From Mycobacterium syngnathidarum (lineage in GTDB: Bacteria; Actinomycetota; Actinomycetes; Mycobacteriales; Mycobacteriaceae), in NCBI RefSeq assembly GCF_001942625.1, contig NZ_MLCL01000079.1, positions 127,634-191,633 of the forward strand: 64,000 bases of DNA. Reading direction: 5' to 3'. A model generated the notes under the pieces. That model was not told the origin of the DNA, did not search any database, and saw nothing but the letters and a program-made list of their open reading frames with translations. Shown here in pieces: positions 1 through 7,219 of the stretch (its first letter is position 1; each line of letters opens with the position of its first letter). Both the position numbers and the translations under genes were made by a program.

Positions 1-218
1 CCGGGATGCCGATCCCGCTGCCCCAGAAGGTCAACATCCCCGGTGATCTGGCCTCGCTGGCTCCGGTCGCGGCTCAATCGGCTCTGCCCGCCACGGCCCT
101 GGCACCGGCAGCTGCAGCCGCTCCGGCCGCCGTGGCCGCTCCGGCAGCTGCGGCTCCCGGCGTCTCGAACACCGGGGTTGCGGCGCTGGCCCCGCTGCTG
201 ACCGCCGGCCTGCCCTGA
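1..218 (+). CDS. C-terminal end of an Ala/Pro-rich (probably secreted) protein, cut by the window edge
   Basis: An open frame enters from position 3 and ends with TGA at 216-218; the ATG at 6 is probably internal because the frame is open to the window start. The visible ~71 residues are dominated by Ala, Pro and Val with short APAAAA-type runs and no catalytic motif. It is followed 41 bp downstream by a second Ala/Pro-rich gene on the same strand. In M. tuberculosis, Rv1158c and Rv1157c are two adjacent Ala/Pro-rich genes next to an HhH-GPD gene, which is the same arrangement (from memory). Function is unknown. Confidence 0.6.
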   Translation, partial: GMPIPLPQKVNIPGDLASLAPVAAQSALPATALAPAAAAAPAAVAAPAAAAPGVSNTGVAALAPLLTAGLP

Positions 219-259
219 TCCCCGAACTGGTCTGACCGCCCGAAACGATTGGGAAAGCC

Positions 260-1354
260 ATGTCACCGCGTAAGTCCCTGAAGACGATGTTCGGCACCGC
301 CGCTGCAATCGGGTCCACCACCCTGTTGTTCTTCGGAAGCGCCGTCGCCAATGCCGACCCGGCACCGCTGCCGATCGACAACCTGCAGGCACCCGGCCTG
401 CCGGCGATGGAGAACCTGAGCCCGATCATCCAGCAGGCTGCGGCCGACCCGGGCGGCGCAGTGCAGCTGTTGATGGCAGCTGCGCAGGCGTTCGCTGCCA
501 ACAAGTCGGAGACGGCTGAATCCCGCAACGTCGCGACGGCGGTCAACCAGTTCGCAGCCCAGCCCGTCGCCGCACCCGAGCACGTTCCCGCTCTCGGTGC
601 CGGCAACGACGCTCACCTGCCGATGGGTGTCGACCCGGCCCACGCGGCCGGGCCGGCACCGGAAGCACTTCCGGCTCCAGCTCCGGCGCCAGCCGCAGCT
701 GCCGCCCCGGCACCCGCGCCCGAAGCCGCACCTGCACCCGCACCGGCACCCGAAGCCGCACCCGCGCCCGCACCGGCACCCGAAGCCGCACCTGCGCCCG
801 GGGCTGTTCCGGCGGCGGCGACCATCCCGGCCCCGGCACCCGCGCTTGAAGCCGCACCCGCACCCGCACCTGAAGCTGCTCCTGCTCCTGCTCCTGCAGC
901 TGCACCGGCTGGGGCACCCGCCCCCGCGCCCGACTTCGGGCCCGATGCCCCGACGACGCAAGACTTCATGTACCCGTCGATCAGCAACGGCTGCCTCAAG
1001 GACGGCGGAAACGTTCTGGCGACGGCGATTTCGGTGGCCGGCCCGGCCACGATCCCGCTGCCCGGCCCGAAAGCCGGTCAGACCGCCTATGTGTTCACCG
1101 CGATCGGCACGCCGGGGCCGGCCGCCGAACAGAAGCTGCCGCTGAACGTCACCTGGGTCAACCTGACCACCGGAAAGTCCGGCAGCGCGACCCTTCAGCC
1201 GCGGTCGGACATCAACCCTGAAGGACCGACCACGCTGACCGCGATCGCCGACACGGGCTCCGGCAGCATCATGTCGACGATCTTCGGGCAGGTCACGACC
1301 ACCGAGAAGCAGTGCCAGTTCATGCCCACCATCGGATCCACGGTGGTGCCCTGA
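260..1354 (+). CDS. Secreted Ala/Pro-rich protein (Rv1157c-like)
   Basis: This 364-aa protein begins with a Sec signal peptide: basic residues (SPRKSLK), a hydrophobic stretch and a cleavage-like SAVANA-DP near residue 33. Residues ~130-225 are a low-complexity Pro/Ala/Glu segment built of APAPAPEA-type repeats, as in mycobacterial cell-wall-spanning proteins. The C-terminal ~135 residues form a compact domain with two cysteines (NGC and KQC) that probably form a disulfide outside the cell. A strong hairpin terminator follows the stop. Position beside the HhH-GPD gene matches Rv1157c. The function is not established; the repeat tract suggests passage through or attachment to the cell wall (inference). 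Confidence 0.75.
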   Translation: MSPRKSLKTMFGTAAAIGSTTLLFFGSAVANADPAPLPIDNLQAPGLPAMENLSPIIQQAAADPGGAVQLLMAAAQAFAANKSETAESRNVATAVNQFAAQPVAAPEHVPALGAGNDAHLPMGVDPAHAAGPAPEALPAPAPAPAAAAAPAPAPEAAPAPAPAPEAAPAPAPAPEAAPAPGAVPAAATIPAPAPALEAAPAPAPEAAPAPAPAAAPAGAPAPAPDFGPDAPTTQDFMYPSISNGCLKDGGNVLATAISVAGPATIPLPGPKAGQTAYVFTAIGTPGPAAEQKLPLNVTWVNLTTGKSGSATLQPRSDINPEGPTTLTAIADTGSGSIMSTIFGQVTTTEKQCQFMPTIGSTVVP

Positions 1355-1377
1355 CCAAACCGATAAATGGGGATACG

Positions 1378-1420
1378 AAATTCCCGGTCGCTTGCCTCAT
1401 GGCCGGCGACCGGGAATTTT
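1378..1420 (+). terminator. Rho-independent-like terminator after the Ala/Pro-rich gene
   Basis: A perfect 14-bp inverted repeat (AAATTCCCGGTCGC at 1378-1391 against 1406-1419) with a 14-nt loop ends in TTTT. It lies 24 bp after the stop at 1354, between convergent genes, so it can serve both strands because the arms also start with AAA. Confidence 0.75.
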
Positions 1421-1447
1421 GTCAGGGGCTGAAATTCGTTGGCGGCC

Positions 1448-1597
1448 TCAGTAGGCCATGAACAGGATCATCTCGCGGTCGTACTCACGCCCGGGGTGCT
1501 GCTGAGCCAGATGTGCCTGAGCCTTCTCGACCAGGTCGTCTTCATCGGTGCCGCTGATCGCTTCCCCACACGGGCAGTTCAGATGTGTCTTCGCCAT
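1448..1597 (-). CDS. DUF1059-like small protein, 49 aa
   Basis: The reverse strand encodes a 49-residue protein from ATG (1595-1597) to TGA (1448-1450). It starts MAKTHLNCPCGEAI and ends REMILFMAY. The Cys-Pro-Cys near the N-terminus, the acidic DEDDLVEKAQAHLAQQHP stretch and the aromatic end are typical of the short DUF1059 proteins of actinobacteria. CxC plus downstream His residues suggest a possible metal site (inference). It sits 46 bp from the end of the HhH-GPD gene on the other side, same strand, with no clear terminator between. Function is unknown. Confidence 0.7.
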   Translation of the reverse strand: MAKTHLNCPCGEAISGTDEDDLVEKAQAHLAQQHPGREYDREMILFMAY

Positions 1598-1642
1598 ATG
1601 TTCACCATCGCATAGGTAGCCCAGCTTGCAACCCCGAGTAGG

Positions 1643-2230
1643 TCAAGACTTGGCGGTCTTGGCTTCTTTGGCGGCGGCCTTCATCTGCTTCTTGTACGTG
1701 CGGACCTTCTGCAACGACCCGGGATCCACCACGTCGGCCACCGACATGTAGCTGCCCGCGGCTCCGTAATCACCCGCGGCCTCGCGCCAGCCCTCCGGCG
1801 TCACTCCGTACTGCTTGCCCAACAGTGCCAAGAAGATCCGGGCTTTCTGGTCACCGAACCCGGGCAGGCGCTTGAGCCGGCGCAGCACTTCTTTGCCGTC
1901 GGGGTCGCCACCGGTCCACAGTGCTGTCACGTCGCCGTCGTATTCGTCGACGATGGCCCGGGCCAGATCCTGCACCCGCTTGCCCATCGACCCCGGAAAC
2001 CGGTGGATGGCAGGGGTTTGCGACACCAGTGCGATGAACTCGTCGGGGTTGTGATCGGCGATCTCTCGGGCGTCGACGGCACCGAGGCGGTCGGCGATCT
2101 TCTTGGGCCCGGCGAACGCCGTCTCCATCGGAATCTGCTGATCCAACAACATCCCGACCAAGAGCGCGAACGGGTTGGACTCCAGCAGGGCGTCGGCCTC
2201 GGGGTCTTGGACTAGCTGCAGTTTTCCCAC
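1643..2230 (-). CDS. HhH-GPD superfamily protein (Rv1156-like)
   Basis: This 195-aa protein belongs to the helix-hairpin-helix-GPD fold of base-excision DNA glycosylases. The N-terminal half has the helical PFALLVGMLLDQQI pattern seen at the start of the glycosylase fold, and LKRLPGFGDQKARIFLALL near residues 118-136 is the hairpin-helix. The four-cysteine iron-sulfur loop of Nth/MutY is absent and I cannot assign the catalytic Lys/Asp pair with certainty, so glycosylase activity is unproven. A basic Lys/Ala-rich tail ends the protein. Length equals that of Rv1156 (195 aa, from memory), which has the same neighbours. Confidence 0.75.
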   Translation of the reverse strand: MGKLQLVQDPEADALLESNPFALLVGMLLDQQIPMETAFAGPKKIADRLGAVDAREIADHNPDEFIALVSQTPAIHRFPGSMGKRVQDLARAIVDEYDGDVTALWTGGDPDGKEVLRRLKRLPGFGDQKARIFLALLGKQYGVTPEGWREAAGDYGAAGSYMSVADVVDPGSLQKVRTYKKQMKAAAKEAKTAKS

Positions 2231-2327
2231 GTCGCCAGTCTAGAACCCGACACGTTTTTGACGTCTGTGTCGGTGCAATGTGCGAATGTGTACGCGATAC
2301 CCGGTGAGGTGCCCATAGGAGATGGAC

Positions 2328-2624
2328 ATGAGACGCGTCGTTGCACCCCTTTTTGCAGCGGTGGTTACCGCGCTTGCCTTGGCCGCCACTGCCAACGCGA
2401 TCCCAGACCAGGGCACGCCGGAGTTCGACAACTACATGCAGGGCCTGGATCGCAATGGATTCCACTTGAATCCGGACACCGCGTGGCGCGTCGCCCACCA
2501 GGCGTGTATGGGCGGCATACCGGGATACATCAGCTTGGAACTGGCTGCCCAAGGCGTTATCGGTCCCGGTGCGGAGCAGCGGGTGTACGACGTGGCCAGA
2601 AAGTACGCCTGCCCCGTTCAATAG
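2328..2624 (+). CDS. DUF732 secreted protein, 98 aa
   Basis: A small exported mycobacterial protein. MRRVVAPLF followed by a hydrophobic Ala-rich core and ANA-IP gives a signal peptide of ~24 residues. The mature part carries the DUF732 pattern: FDNYMQGLDRNGF, then a Cys in HQACMGG and a second Cys in KYACPVQ that likely form a disulfide. I chose ATG 2328, not the in-frame ATG at 2322, because AGGAG at 2317-2321 gives a 6-nt spacing only for the later start. It precedes the LytS-type kinase by 21 bp on the same strand; whether they are co-transcribed is not shown. Function is unknown. Confidence 0.7.
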   Translation: MRRVVAPLFAAVVTALALAATANAIPDQGTPEFDNYMQGLDRNGFHLNPDTAWRVAHQACMGGIPGYISLELAAQGVIGPGAEQRVYDVARKYACPVQ

Positions 2625-2645
2625 GCGGTTTAGAGTTGGCGCACG

Positions 2646-3845
2646 ATGTCCGGCGAGTTTGCAGTCGCGCTGGCCGTGGCGCTGGTCCTGGCGGCGGTCG
2701 CTGCCGTCGTCGTGGTGCGCACCCGAAAGGTGGTGGCCACTCCCACCGAACGTGCGGTGCATGCCGCGCTGCACACCGCGGCTCAGGCGGCCCGCGCGCT
2801 GCGCCAGGGCCTGAACACCGAATCCGCCCAGACCGCCGCGCCCTACCTGCGTGAATTGACCGGCACCGCAGGGCTGGCCCTGTACGACGAGGACGCGGAG
2901 CTGCTGGCGCGCGACGACGATGACGACGCGATCTGGCGGCCGGACACTGTCGAAGTCTGCGCGGACACCGCCCGGGAATCGATCACCGCCGGACGCCGGG
3001 TCCTGCGCACCGCACGCGCGACGGCGGTGGTGGCCCAGCCGTTGCTGACCGAGGGTGGTGAGGTGCTCGGCGCCCTGGTCGTCCTGGCACCGGCCAGCCC
3101 GGGCCCCGGCATGCTCGGCGCCGTCGGCGAGGTGGCCCGTTACGCGGCCAGCCAGATCGAACTGGCCGAACTCGACGCGTCGCGCGCCCGGCTGGACCGG
3201 GCCGAGGTGCTGGCGCTGCGAGCCCAGATCAGCCCGCACTTCATCTACAACGCGCTCAACACAATTGCGTCGTTCGTGCGCACCGACCCCGACCGGGCCC
3301 GTGAACTGATCCTCGAATTCGCCGACTTCACCAGGTACTCGTTCCGCGCGGCCGGGCAGTACACCACGCTGGCCGACGAGCTGCGCAACATCGACCGTTA
3401 CCTCACCCTCGAGCGGGCCCGGTTCGGCCCCAACCTGCGGGTGCAGCTGCAGGTGGCCCCCGAGGTGCTCAATGTCGTGGTGCCGTTCCTGGCGCTACAA
3501 CCGTTGGTGGAGAACGCGGTGCGACACGGCCTGGCCGGCGACGGCGGCGGATCGGTGGAGATCGTCGCACGCGACGCGGGCACCGAATGCGTGATCACCG
3601 TGGAGGACGACGGGGCAGGCATCGATCCGGACAAACTGCGCGCCGGGCCCGGTGACGCATTGGCCGACCGCGCCGGCGAATCCGCCCATGTCGGGCTGAC
3701 CAATGTCGATCATCGGCTGCGCGCGGCGTTCGGCAACGACTACGGTCTTGTGGTCGAGACAGCGGTCGGCGCGGGCACGAAAGTGGTGATGCGCGTGCCG
3801 AAGTTCCGCTCAGGGATCCGAGCCGGCGGAGGTGGTTTCAGGTGA
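2646..3845 (+). CDS. LytS/YehU-type sensor histidine kinase
   Basis: A 399-aa sensor kinase. Residues ~5-25 form one membrane helix, residues ~45-170 look like a GAF-type cytoplasmic sensor (with GGEVLGALVVL), and residues ~180-260 are the His_kinase domain of the LytS/YpdA class with phospho-acceptor His198 in SPHFIYN. The ATPase domain has the N-box VENAVRHGL (Asn290) and the DDGAGI G-box. Unlike classic LytS there is no multi-pass 5TM-LYT sensor. The stop overlaps the GTG start of the LytTR regulator by GTGA, so the two are translationally coupled. Downstream symporter genes suggest it senses a carboxylate or metabolic state (inference). Confidence 0.9.
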   Translation: MSGEFAVALAVALVLAAVAAVVVVRTRKVVATPTERAVHAALHTAAQAARALRQGLNTESAQTAAPYLRELTGTAGLALYDEDAELLARDDDDDAIWRPDTVEVCADTARESITAGRRVLRTARATAVVAQPLLTEGGEVLGALVVLAPASPGPGMLGAVGEVARYAASQIELAELDASRARLDRAEVLALRAQISPHFIYNALNTIASFVRTDPDRARELILEFADFTRYSFRAAGQYTTLADELRNIDRYLTLERARFGPNLRVQLQVAPEVLNVVVPFLALQPLVENAVRHGLAGDGGGSVEIVARDAGTECVITVEDDGAGIDPDKLRAGPGDALADRAGESAHVGLTNVDHRLRAAFGNDYGLVVETAVGAGTKVVMRVPKFRSGIRAGGGGFR

Positions 3846-4639
3846 GCGCCAACCTGACCGTACTCGCCGTCGACGACGAGGCACCCGCACTCGACGAACT
3901 CGCCTACCTGCTGGGGCGCCACCCCGACATCGGCGAGGTGCACACCGCCTCCGACGCGACCTCGGCGCTACGCGAACTCAACCAGCACCCGATCGACGCG
4001 GTGTTCCTCGACATCAACATGCCGGGGTTGTCGGGCATCGAATTGGCCGGTGTGTTGGCCAATTACGCAAACCCGCCCGCGGTGGTGTTCGTGACCGCTC
4101 ACGAAGACAAAGCGGTGGCCGCCTTCGACGTCGGTGCCGTCGACTATCTGCTCAAACCGATCCGGCAGAACCGCCTCGACGAGGCCGTGCGCCGGGCCGC
4201 CTCAGCGGCGACCCGGGCCACCACGGACTCCGCCGGGCCAACCCAGTCCGAAGACCAGGACTGGGACGTGGTCCCCGCCGAACTGGGCGGCATCACCCAC
4301 CTGGTGCCTCGCGACAGCATCGGTTGGGTGGAAGCCGAGGGCGACTATGCCCGGCTGCACTCGGCGACCGGGGCACACTTGGTACGAATCCCGTTGAGTA
4401 CCTTGGAGACCCGATGGCGCGACCATGGTTTCCAGCGCATCCACCGGTCCTACCTGGTGTCCCTGCGGCAGGTCACCGGCCTGCGCACGGCCGATGGCGC
4501 GGTGCTGGTGCGGCTACGCGCCAACGGGACCTCCCCCGCCGTGGAACTTCCGGTGAGCCGACGCCAGGCGCGTGAACTGCGCGATCGATTGGTCCGAGAG
4601 CCGATGCGCTCCCTCAAGCCGGCGGGCAACGATGAGTGA
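3842..4639 (+). CDS. LytTR-family response regulator
   Basis: A 265-aa response regulator. The receiver domain covers residues 1-~120, with acidic pocket D11-D12, phospho-acceptor Asp57 in FLDINM, the T/A pair in VTAHED and the conserved Lys in LLKPI. After a short linker, residues ~155-255 are a LytTR DNA-binding domain (RDSIGWVEAEGDYARLH, then FQRIHRSYLVSL). It starts with GTG overlapping the kinase stop, and its own stop overlaps the next ATG, making a coupled kinase-regulator-transporter operon. LytTR proteins bind paired ~9-bp direct repeats; the probable targets are the symporter promoters here, including the 147-bp gap before 6875 (inference). Confidence 0.92.
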   Translation: MSANLTVLAVDDEAPALDELAYLLGRHPDIGEVHTASDATSALRELNQHPIDAVFLDINMPGLSGIELAGVLANYANPPAVVFVTAHEDKAVAAFDVGAVDYLLKPIRQNRLDEAVRRAASAATRATTDSAGPTQSEDQDWDVVPAELGGITHLVPRDSIGWVEAEGDYARLHSATGAHLVRIPLSTLETRWRDHGFQRIHRSYLVSLRQVTGLRTADGAVLVRLRANGTSPAVELPVSRRQARELRDRLVREPMRSLKPAGNDE

Positions 4640-5000
4640 GCGCCCGCAGCGTGAGCGTGTGGTGCTCGCCCACCGTCGCGGCGCCCGTATGGTGCGGACC
4701 CGGGTCGAGGTGGCCGAGCAGACCCAGGTGGGCGACGCGCTCGTCCGCGGTCTGGTGCGGACCCAACTCGGACTGGCGCTGCGACTGGCCCTGGTCCTCG
4801 TGTCGGTGGTGGTAGCGCTGGTATTGCTCAATGCGGCGGTGCCGGATCTGGCCGCGCTCACCGTATTCGGGATCCGGCTCAATTGGCTGATCCTCGCCGG
4901 ACTGTTCTACCCATTGCTGTACGGGGTGGGACGACTGTACATACGACTCGCCGAACAGGGCGAACGGGACTTCGTCCGGGTCGTCGACAGCGAACCATGA
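4632..5000 (+). CDS. Small two-TM membrane protein, DUF485-like partner of the symporter
   Basis: A 122-aa protein with a basic N-terminal ~45 residues, then two membrane helices (LALRLALVLVSVVVALVLL and IRLNWLILAGLFYPLLYGV) and an acidic tail. The architecture is that of DUF485/YjcH proteins co-encoded with acetate-type symporters. The start at ATG 4632 overlaps the regulator stop by 8 bp; the open frame continues upstream but a longer start would run far into the regulator. The stop overlaps the following symporter ATG (ATGA). Role as an accessory subunit of the symporter is inferred from context. Confidence 0.75.
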   Translation: MSERPQRERVVLAHRRGARMVRTRVEVAEQTQVGDALVRGLVRTQLGLALRLALVLVSVVVALVLLNAAVPDLAALTVFGIRLNWLILAGLFYPLLYGVGRLYIRLAEQGERDFVRVVDSEP

Positions 5001-6727
5001 CAGGCGCACCGCTGACCGCGGCCGCCCTGCTGGCCGCCGTGGTGGCCACCATCGCCATCGGCGCCTACGGAGTCCGTTTGTCCCGCACCACCTCCGACTT
5101 CCTGGTCGCCTCCCGCAGCGTCGGCCCGCAGTGGAACGCCGCGGCGATCTCCGGCGAATACCTCTCCGCTGCCTCTTTTCTGGGCGTAGCCGGGCTGATC
5201 GCGAAGTACGGCGCCGACGCGCTGTGGTATCCGGTGGGTTTCACTGCGGGCTACCTGGGCGTGTTGTTGTTCGTAGCGGCGCCGCTGCGCCGTTCCGGGG
5301 CCTACACCGTCCCGGACTTCGCCGAATTCCGGCTCGGCTCGGCGCGTTTGCGCAAGGTGGCCATGCTCGTCGTCGTGATGATCTGTCTGTTCTATCTGGC
5401 CCCGCAATATCAGGGTGCCGGGTTGGCCCTGAAAACGCTTCTGGGCGTTCCGGTCTGGGTCGGACCGCTGCTGGTAGCCGCGATTGTCATCACCAACGTG
5501 GTGGCCGGCGGCATGCGGTCGATCACGTTCGTGCAAGCCTTCCAGTACTGGCTCAAGCTCACCGCCGTCGCGGTCCCTGCCTTGGCTCTGCTCGGCCTGT
5601 TCATCGGCGATCGTGGCGAATTGGGCGGACCCCTGCCGCCGACCGTGCAACAGCAGACCACGGTGAAGATCGAGAGCGACGTGATGGTCCAGGTGATCGA
5701 ACCGGCAGGCATCACCGTGTCCGGCGATCTCGACGGCCGTCACGTCGACTCCGCCAGGATCGCCGCACCGGGGCAACATGCCCTGGGTGCGGGCACCACT
5801 TTGACGCTGGCCGCCGGCGCAGCCACCCCGGTGGTGGCCGGCACCCCGGGCACCGGCGGCGAGTGGATCGCCTCCGGTGGCGGCCTGGGCGGCGGTCACC
5901 CGCTCTACCAGGTGTTGTCGATCATCGTCGCGACCTTCCTGGGCACCATGGGCCTGCCGCACGTGCTGGTCCGGTTCTACACCAATCCCGACGGCCGGGC
6001 CGCCCGGCGCACCGCGCTCGCCGTGGTGGCACTGCTGTCGGTGTTCTATTTCTTCCCGATCCTGCTCGGAGCGTTCTCCCGGCTGTACGTACCCCAGCTT
6101 CTCATCACCGGAACTGCCGACGCCGCAGTGCTTTTGGCACCTGGGGCAGCAGTCGGCGGAATCGGCGGCCAACTGCTGGCCGCCCTGGTGGCAGCCGGCG
6201 CCATCGCAGCGTTCCTGGCGACCTCCTCGGGCCTGCTGATCAGCGTCGCCGGCGCGCTGGCCACCGATGTGCTGCGCGGCCGGGTCCGCGACTTCCGGAT
6301 CGCCGCGGTGGCCGGCGGGCTGATCCCGATCCCGTTGTCACTGTTGGTGTCCGGGCTCGAGTTGTCACGCAGCGTCGGATTGGCCTTCGCCGTGGCGGCG
6401 TCCACCCTGTGCCCGCTGCTGGTGCTGGGCATCTGGTGGCGCGGCCTGACGGCGGCCGGCGCGGCCTGCGGGCTCGTGGTGGGCGGATGCGTGTGCGGCG
6501 GCGCGGTGCTCGTGGAGATCACCGGGGGTGTAGACGACGCGGTGCTCGGTGGATGGCCCGCGGTGATGGTGGGTTACCCGGCGGCGGTGAGCGTGCCGAT
6601 CGCCTTCCTCACGATGATCGTCGTCAGCCTGCTCACCCGACCCACCCCCGGCGTCGCGCAGATCTTCGCGCGTATGCATGTGCCGGAGCGCCTGGGCCTG
6701 GGTGTCGAGCGGGTGCCCGCAGGCTGA
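4997..6727 (+). CDS. Sodium:solute symporter (SSS family), first copy, with extended extracytoplasmic loop
   Basis: A 576-aa SSS-family permease. The signature SGEYLSAASFLGVAGLI in the first helices and TFLGTMGLPHVLVRFYTNP match ActP/MctC-type cation:monocarboxylate symporters. About 13 membrane segments are visible. Between the helix ending LALLGLFIG and the helix starting HPLYQVLSIIVATF there is a hydrophilic insert of ~100 residues (roughly 5610-5900), longer than the equivalent loop of the second symporter in this window. ATG 4997 overlaps the upstream stop by ATGA. Substrate is not determinable; acetate, propionate or pyruvate are the usual ones for this clade. Confidence 0.88.
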   Translation: MTGAPLTAAALLAAVVATIAIGAYGVRLSRTTSDFLVASRSVGPQWNAAAISGEYLSAASFLGVAGLIAKYGADALWYPVGFTAGYLGVLLFVAAPLRRSGAYTVPDFAEFRLGSARLRKVAMLVVVMICLFYLAPQYQGAGLALKTLLGVPVWVGPLLVAAIVITNVVAGGMRSITFVQAFQYWLKLTAVAVPALALLGLFIGDRGELGGPLPPTVQQQTTVKIESDVMVQVIEPAGITVSGDLDGRHVDSARIAAPGQHALGAGTTLTLAAGAATPVVAGTPGTGGEWIASGGGLGGGHPLYQVLSIIVATFLGTMGLPHVLVRFYTNPDGRAARRTALAVVALLSVFYFFPILLGAFSRLYVPQLLITGTADAAVLLAPGAAVGGIGGQLLAALVAAGAIAAFLATSSGLLISVAGALATDVLRGRVRDFRIAAVAGGLIPIPLSLLVSGLELSRSVGLAFAVAASTLCPLLVLGIWWRGLTAAGAACGLVVGGCVCGGAVLVEITGGVDDAVLGGWPAVMVGYPAAVSVPIAFLTMIVVSLLTRPTPGVAQIFARMHVPERLGLGVERVPAG

Positions 6728-6874
6728 CCGGCTGCCACTCAGCCTCCGCGACCGACCGCTCAGCGCAGCGATGGCCGAATTCGGCGTATCGACGACGATA
6801 CCGCTGCTGTGTGACCCACCTCTCAATTAGGTTCAGTTCCCAACCGACACCCATCCAACTGTCAGGAGCCCTCG

Positions 6875-7219
6875 GTGCCCGAAATCGACCTTCCCGAGAG
6901 GGTTGCCCCCACCGGCGAGCAGTTCCTCGCCATGCAGGCCAGTCCCGAATTCCAGGAGCTGCGTACCAGGTTGCGCCGCTTCGTCTTTCCCATGACGGCG
7001 TTCTTCCTGCTCTGGTACGGCCTCTACGTCGCCCTCGGCGCGTTCGCCCACGACTTCATGGCCATCCGGGTGTTCGGCAACATCAACGTCGGCCTGCTGA
7101 TCGGTCTGGGCCAGTTCCTCACCACGTTCCTGATCACCGGGCTGTACGTGCGCTTCGCCAACCGGGAGCTCGATCCGCGGGCCACCGCCATTCGCGAAGA
7201 GCTGGAGGGCACCCGATGA
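6875..7219 (+). CDS. DUF485 family membrane protein
   Basis: A 114-aa protein with the DUF485 layout: a cytoplasmic N-terminus containing FQELRTRLRRFVFPMTAFFLLWYGLYV, a short loop and a second helix NVGLLIGLGQFLTTFLITGLYV. The two-helix protein is regularly encoded just before ActP-type symporters (YjcH in E. coli). It starts with GTG 6875 preceded by an AGGAG-type ribosome site, and its stop overlaps the ATG of the symporter (ATGA), so the two are made together. The 147-bp gap upstream probably carries its promoter. Confidence 0.88.
   Translation: MPEIDLPERVAPTGEQFLAMQASPEFQELRTRLRRFVFPMTAFFLLWYGLYVALGAFAHDFMAIRVFGNINVGLLIGLGQFLTTFLITGLYVRFANRELDPRATAIREELEGTR

Noticed and set aside
660..900. 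Tandem-repeat DNA that could be mistaken for a minisatellite or CRISPR-like array
   Set aside because: The repeats are in frame and encode APAPAPEA units of the secreted protein; there are no spacers.
263..1050. Long minus-strand and alternate-frame ORFs across the Ala/Pro-rich gene (for example 263-961 and 613-1050)
   Set aside because: They are reading-frame shadows of the GC-rich repeat tract; their products are Arg-, Gly- or Ala-biased with no family features.
4907..6172. 421-codon minus-strand ORF opposite the first symporter
   Set aside because: Antisense shadow; no motifs, and the plus-strand frame is a clear SSS permease.
5131..7215. Upstream extension of the actP open frame
   Set aside because: The frame is open for 695 codons before the true ATG 7216, but this part is Arg-rich antisense-type sequence over the first symporter; family length and ATGA overlap fix the start at 7216.
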